NCBI GenBank assembly: GCA_013372875.1
Contig: JABXIW010000401.1
Coordinates: forward strand, 1-10,746
Direction of reading: 5' to 3'
Origin: Gammaproteobacteria bacterium
GTDB taxonomy: Bacteria; Pseudomonadota; Gammaproteobacteria; Enterobacterales; Kangiellaceae
DNA length: 10,746 nt
The notes under the pieces were generated by a model. That model was not told where the DNA came from, ran no database searches, and saw only the letters and a list, made by a program, of their open reading frames with translations. Below are positions 7,283 to 10,746 of this stretch, in pieces (positions within the stretch are counted from its first letter, which is position 1; the number at the start of each line of letters is the position of its first letter). The translations under genes and the position numbers were made by a program.

Positions 7283-7503
7283 AAAATTTGTTCTTGGAAT
7301 TAGTTGTTATTAGATAAATTGAGGGAAACTAATAGAAACCATTTTAGTGTTCAACAACTGACGTAACACTGTTTGGGGCAAAACCTTCTTAGAACTATTA
7401 CATACACAATGCAAGTTGCCTGACGCAGCCGGCGTGATGGACTTGTAACGATAAATAGGGCAAGTACGGATTAGTATGGTTTATGGCCATTTTAAGGAAA
7501 AGG
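7283..7503. other. Intergenic DNA without recognisable gene
   Basis: No gene is seen on either strand. The only structure found is the inverted repeat AGTGTT (7346-7351) and AACACT (7365-7370), which is too short to interpret. Confidence 0.3.
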
Positions 7504-7550
7504 GAAGCTCATTTCGCAGGTTGCGAATCGCACCCTGCGAAATGAATTTC
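7504..7550. repeat. 47-bp near-perfect palindrome
   Basis: The dyad is centred on 7527. The core arms CATTTCGCAGG (7510-7520) and CCTGCGAAATG (7534-7544) are perfect. An inner concentric palindrome TGCGAATCGCA spans 7522-7532, with one mismatched pair between them. Outer flanks GAAGCT and AATTTC extend the symmetry with two more mismatches, giving 20 of 23 paired positions. It begins 33 bp past the stop of the integrase remnant on the same strand. It could be a strong terminator hairpin (CCCTTTTCC follows on the minus strand), a recombination site or an operator. Confidence 0.75.
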
Positions 7551-7582
7551 TAATGCAAAAAGCTTGTTGCAATTCCTGTTTA

Positions 7583-7812
7583 TCAGCAGTCTGTTTTCTC
7601 AGACAGTCTAAGAGCGTCTTCTAGCTCAACTTCAAAGCATCGGATTGTGTTATCTAGCTTCGAATGCACAAGTAAGATCTGTGCGACCCTGGTGTTTTCA
7701 TTCTGGTAGATATTAAAGTAGCTTGGGTACGGTCCATGGAATGAGTGCCATAATAGTCAGCATTCAATCCCAGTTTTTCAGCCCAGTATGTGTTGGACAG
7801 AAACGTTTTATA
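7583..7812 (-). pseudogene. Decayed tyrosine recombinase/integrase (C-terminal part)
   Basis: This is the C-terminal half of the same small integrase family as the remnant at 3593-3919. One frame reads WAEKLGLNADYYGTHSM, matching the block before the catalytic H-x-x-R box. After a frameshift at about 7709-7710 it continues VAQILLVHSKLDNTIRCFEV and ends ALRLSEKTDC with a TGA at 7583-7585. Compared with intact relatives (HSMRRT, LLGHTKLE, VRYLG), the catalytic arginine region is altered (HSMDRT), GH has become VH, and the active-site tyrosine position is cysteine (IRCFE). Homology fades above about 7812 and no start region is found, so the N-terminal half is gone. It is inactive as a recombinase. 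On the minus strand it lies upstream of the other remnant, so the two are from different gene copies. Confidence 0.8.
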
Positions 7813-7971
7813 ACAATTGCAATAAAGCGCTTCCAGCTATATGCAACTACAACATTCAACGCACCTTCTTAAATTCGCTGCTACGACGGAAAGACTTCTT
7901 TTTGTGACAATAATCTCAGTGCTGTAACAAGTTTGAATGTGAGCATACAGACTTACCTGTTTATATCTAAA
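7813..7971. other. Upstream region of tniQ, no gene recognised
   Basis: It probably contains the promoter of the plus-strand tniQ-cas operon. TTGAAT near 7933 could be a -35, but no -10 at proper spacing was found. Degraded integrase sequence may extend into the left part, without confident matches. No regulator gene is visible here. Confidence 0.3.
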
Positions 7972-7993
7972 GTTATACCTAGAGTAACAGGAG
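7972..7993 (+). promoter_or_regulatory. Dyad plus ribosome-binding site before tniQ
   Basis: GTTATACCTAGAGTAAC (7972-7988) is a 17-bp imperfect palindrome (GTTA and TAAC ends) abutting the Shine-Dalgarno AGGAG (7989-7993), which is 6 nt from the ATG. A repressor bound there could block transcription or translation; this is inference. Confidence 0.4.
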
Positions 7994-7999
7994 TGAATT

Positions 8000-9184
8000 A
8001 TGTTTCTTCAAAGGCCAGCACCACACACAACAGAGTCACTTGAAAGCTTCTTTATCCGTGTGGCAAACAAAAATGGATATGATGATGCCCATCGTTTCCT
8101 AGAAGTCACCAAACGCTTCCTACAAGACATTGACCATAGCGGCTACCGAACCTTTCCAACCGATATCGCAAAAATTAACCCCTGCTCGGCCAAGAATAGT
8201 TCTAGTGCCCGAACCGCCTCACTCCTGAAACTCGCTCAGTTAACGTTTAATGAACCCACTGAGCTGCTTGGATTAGCAATAAACAGAACAAAAATAAAAT
8301 ACTCACCATCAACCAGTGCAGTGATAAGAGGTTCTGAGGTTTTTCCTCGTAGTTTACTTCGAACTAAATCTATACCTTGTTGCCCATTGTGCTTACAGGA
8401 AAACAGGTATACTTCCTACCTTTGGCACTTTAGAGGTTACGACCACTGCCATATTCATGACGTGCCTTTACTCAGTAGCTGTACCTGTGGTGCTAAATAT
8501 GACTATCGCCTGTCTGGTTTAAGTGTAATATGCGGTGACTGCAAAAAAACCATCAGTACGAAAAGTTCAAATAATAACCACAAAGCAACATCCACTGTTT
8601 CAAGTTGGCTCGCTGGTAATACGTCTAAAGTTCTGCCAAATCTTCCTCAAAGTTACCGATGGGGGCTGGTGCATTGGTGGTGCCACATCAGCGATAATAA
8701 ATTCGAACACTTTTCGTTCGTCCAATTTTTCTCAAACTGGCCAAGCTCGTTTCATTCAATGATTGACAGTGAAATCGAATTCAACCTAGAACACGCCATT
8801 GTTGGAAGAAAAGGATTACGGGTAAAAGATCTTCTAGGGCGAATCTTTTTTAATTCTGTTCGATTACCAGAACGCAACCTGCAGCACAATATCGTTCTAC
8901 AAGAGCTTCTACGACATATAGAAACACATTTGTGGGATAACAATGGTCTTTTAGCTAATCTTCGTATGAACGCTTTAGAGGCCGCTGTATTCCTCAACTG
9001 CAATATAGATGAGGTAGCGTCAATGGTTGAACAACGCATCTTAAAGCCCAGTCGCAAAACTAAGCCAAACACGCCTCTGGCGGTTAACAACTACCTATTT
9101 TATTTCGGCGACATCTTCTGCCTTTGGCTAGCCGAATTTCAAACCGATGAATTTAACCGCTCTTTCTATGTATCGAGGTGGTAA
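8000..9184 (+). CDS. tniQ: TniQ, targeting subunit of a type I-F3 CRISPR-associated Tn7-like transposon
   Basis: TniQ dimerises and joins the type I-F Cascade complex, linking RNA-guided DNA binding to the TnsABC transposition machinery through TnsC. The 394-residue product has the same length as V. cholerae Tn6677 TniQ as I recall it. Shared blocks include SLESFFIRVANKNGY, HRFLEVTKRFLQDIDH, NSSSARTAS, SYRWGLVHWW and FNRSFYVSRW at the very C-terminus. Zinc-binding clusters are visible: Cys127/Cys128/Cys131 with Cys150 and His153, then Cys161/Cys163 and Cys178/Cys181. The N-terminal TniQ domain spans roughly residues 1-240. The frame is intact and preceded by AGGAG. Its stop (9182-9184) is directly followed by the cas8 ATG, as expected for a tniQ-cas8-cas7-cas6 operon. 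Confidence 0.96.
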   Translation: MFLQRPAPHTTESLESFFIRVANKNGYDDAHRFLEVTKRFLQDIDHSGYRTFPTDIAKINPCSAKNSSSARTASLLKLAQLTFNEPTELLGLAINRTKIKYSPSTSAVIRGSEVFPRSLLRTKSIPCCPLCLQENRYTSYLWHFRGYDHCHIHDVPLLSSCTCGAKYDYRLSGLSVICGDCKKTISTKSSNNNHKATSTVSSWLAGNTSKVLPNLPQSYRWGLVHWWCHISDNKFEHFSFVQFFSNWPSSFHSMIDSEIEFNLEHAIVGRKGLRVKDLLGRIFFNSVRLPERNLQHNIVLQELLRHIETHLWDNNGLLANLRMNALEAAVFLNCNIDEVASMVEQRILKPSRKTKPNTPLAVNNYLFYFGDIFCLWLAEFQTDEFNRSFYVSRW

Positions 9185-10746
9185 ATGGGGAGTCTGAAAG
9201 ATTTACTACAATCCAGACCCGATGATTTGAACATGGAATTAAAGAGAGCATTCCGCCCTCTTACTCCACATATCGACATCGATGGAAAGGAGCTTGATGC
9301 CCTCACTGTATTAGTAAACTTAACCGACAAAACAGCAGATCAAAAGAACCTGCTTGATCGTGTGAAATGTAAAGAAAAACTGCGTGATGAAAAGTGGTGG
9401 GGTCTTTGCCTGAATACTATTGAATACATTCAAAGTCATAACCTAAAGTTCCCTGACATTCGTTCAGATGGTGTTATTCGAGCAACTACTTTAGGTGCTC
9501 TTCCAGAGCATTTGTTGTCATCATCAAAATTACCGCAGCACTTTTGGTCTTACAGCCATGACGCAAAATACGTCAACACAAGTGCTTTTCTTACTAGCGA
9601 GTTTTGTTGGGCTGGTTCAATTTCATGTCTTGCTTTGTTTCTGAAAGATGAATCGCACGTTTTATGGAGTAAGCTTCTAAAACTTGGTTGCTACAAGAAA
9701 ACAAAACAGTCAGTAATTAAGCAGTTAAAGAGCTTTGAAGAGCAAAAAGTCGACGTAAAGCTAACAGACAACTATTTAACTCAACTTTCACTGCCTGATG
9801 ACGACGACTCTTATATTTCACTCTCGCCAGTTGCTTCTCAATCGATGCAAAGTCACTGTTATCAAGCTCTAGAAAATGAGTATCGTTATACAGCGTTAAC
9901 TCGTTATAGCCGCAGTACTAACATGGGCGTTTTACCCATGGCATGTGGTGTGCTTTAAGGATGTTTACATCTGTTTCTAACTTCTCAAAGACACATCACC
10001 ACAAACTCAACAGCAATGAGCATTGGCTATCGAGAGAAAGCATTCAATCTTTAAAAGACTATCTACAGCTGAACAGGCTACTGATACCTGAGAATCGAAA
10101 ACAGGCACAACGTAAGTTGGTAACCGACAATATTCTAATTATGATTCGAGCATGGCTTTCCCGACAAGATGCAGGGATAGATGCACAAACACTAACAGAA
10201 CACTTAAATTACGACCTTTCTCAGGAAAAAGAAACACAACATTTTGCGTATATTCCCAAACTCACTAGGTTGTTTCACAGCCTCCTAAAACAAGAATTAA
10301 ATAGCCCATTGCCCCAACTTCATGTCGATGAACCTAGCTCAAACTCTGGTTCATTTTTGCTCTTACCCAATATCACTGTCTCTGGTGCGACAGCTTTGAG
10401 CTCTTCTGTAACAATCGGTATTCCATCACTAACAGCATTTTATGGATATGTGCATGCATTTGAGCGCAAGCTGAGAGAGTTACAAGCAGCAACGAAAATT
10501 GAATCCTTTGCTATCTGTATTCATCAGCTCCATTTAGACAAACGTGGTTTAACCAAAGAGTTTTTTGAGAAAGCGAACAGCACTATTTCTCCCCCATCAA
10601 CAAATGATGACTGGCAATGTGATTTCACATTTAGCTTTATCCTAAAGTTCTTGCATAAGCCAAACATACCCAATGACTCTATTATTAAAGGTTCATCGCG
10701 GCTTTCCGGGGAAAGCTGCTTTTATCTTTAAGAAGAAGTAATCAGT
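9185..10746 (+). pseudogene. cas8: Cas8/Cas5 fusion of type I-F3 Cascade, frameshifted; continues past window
   Basis: The large Cascade subunit that recognises the PAM and holds the 5' end of the guide RNA; in I-F3 systems Cas8 and Cas5 are fused. Frame one (9185-9958) reads ELKRAFRPLTPHIDIDGKEL, LVNLTDKTADQKNLLDR, SAFLTSEFCWAG and YISLSPVASQSMQSH, then ends after TNMGVLPMACG. The family sequence resumes in another frame from ALRMFTSVSNF (about 9952), with NGSFLVLPNI-like GSFLLLPNITVSGATALSS, GIPSLTAF, HAFERKL and DDWQCDFTF. The break fits loss of one base in a GGTGGTG-like stretch near 9947-9952. A second stop (10729-10731) comes about 120 residues before the expected end (about 640 in Tn6677). 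GAGGTG before the ATG overlaps the tniQ end. Cascade function is probably lost unless these are sequencing errors. Confidence 0.9.

Larger units (their letters stand above)
8000..10746 (+). mobile_element. Type I-F3 CRISPR-associated Tn7-like transposon, targeting module (partial)
   Basis: The tniQ and cas8 genes mark the targeting operon of a Tn6677-like element. cas7, cas6, the CRISPR array and the right end are expected beyond 10746. tnsABC and the left end are not in the window, so true boundaries are unknown and the genes to the left are probably cargo inside the same element. Confidence 0.85.

Noticed and set aside
7346..7370. Inverted repeat AGTGTT...AACACT
   Set aside because: Six-bp arms with a 13-bp spacer are expected by chance in this much AT-rich intergenic DNA.
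8752..9090. 112-codon minus-strand frame inside tniQ
   Set aside because: It is antisense shadow of a well-conserved TniQ coding region with no recognisable motifs.
9941..9961. Programmed -1 frameshifting in cas8
   Set aside because: No slippery heptamer is present at the shift and a one-base deletion in a repeated GGT stretch explains it; relatives encode one continuous frame.
8000..10746. CRISPR array
   Set aside because: No regularly spaced repeats occur in the window; the array would be expected after cas6, beyond the right edge.

Overview
The window looks like Vibrionaceae DNA (Vibrio or a close relative). The right end encodes TniQ and the Cas8/Cas5 fusion of a type I-F3 CRISPR-associated Tn7-like transposon, very close in recalled sequence to V. 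cholerae Tn6677. The other genes (DUF2913, a GlxA-type regulator, a short tyrosine integrase family) are also common in vibrios. Family calls rest on motifs and recalled family sequences; no search was run.

Layout. Positions 1-3200 (minus strand) hold a tightly overlapping hflK-hflC-nhaA operon. It encodes two SPFH/band-7 membrane proteins and a Na+/H+ antiporter, and nhaA runs off the left edge. Positions 3207-4160 are mostly non-coding, with an integrase gene cut off after about 108 residues (3593-3919, minus) and palindromes around it. Positions 4160-4741 (plus) encode a DUF2913 protein. Positions 4942-7176 (minus) form an operon of a metallo-beta-lactamase-fold hydrolase, a SnoaL-like protein and a GlxA-family regulator split by a frameshift. 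Its promoter (7218-7246) carries helically phased direct repeats of the kind AraC-type regulators bind. Positions 7283-7999 hold a striking 47-bp palindrome and the decayed C-terminal part of a second integrase copy. Positions 8000-10746 (plus) are tniQ followed directly by cas8, which is broken by a one-base deletion near 9950 and by a stop at 10729-10731.

Interpretation. In Tn6677-like elements cargo lies between tnsABC and the tniQ-cas operon, so everything left of 8000 is plausibly transposon cargo, although neither transposon end is visible. The 3.6-7.8 kb block is bounded by remnants of one integrase family in the same orientation, suggesting it was assembled by successive insertions and deletions. 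The broken cas8 suggests that RNA-guided targeting is lost here, unless the indels are sequencing errors. The hflK-hflC-nhaA trio is the most intriguing intact cargo: a second membrane-microdomain pair tied to an ion antiporter.
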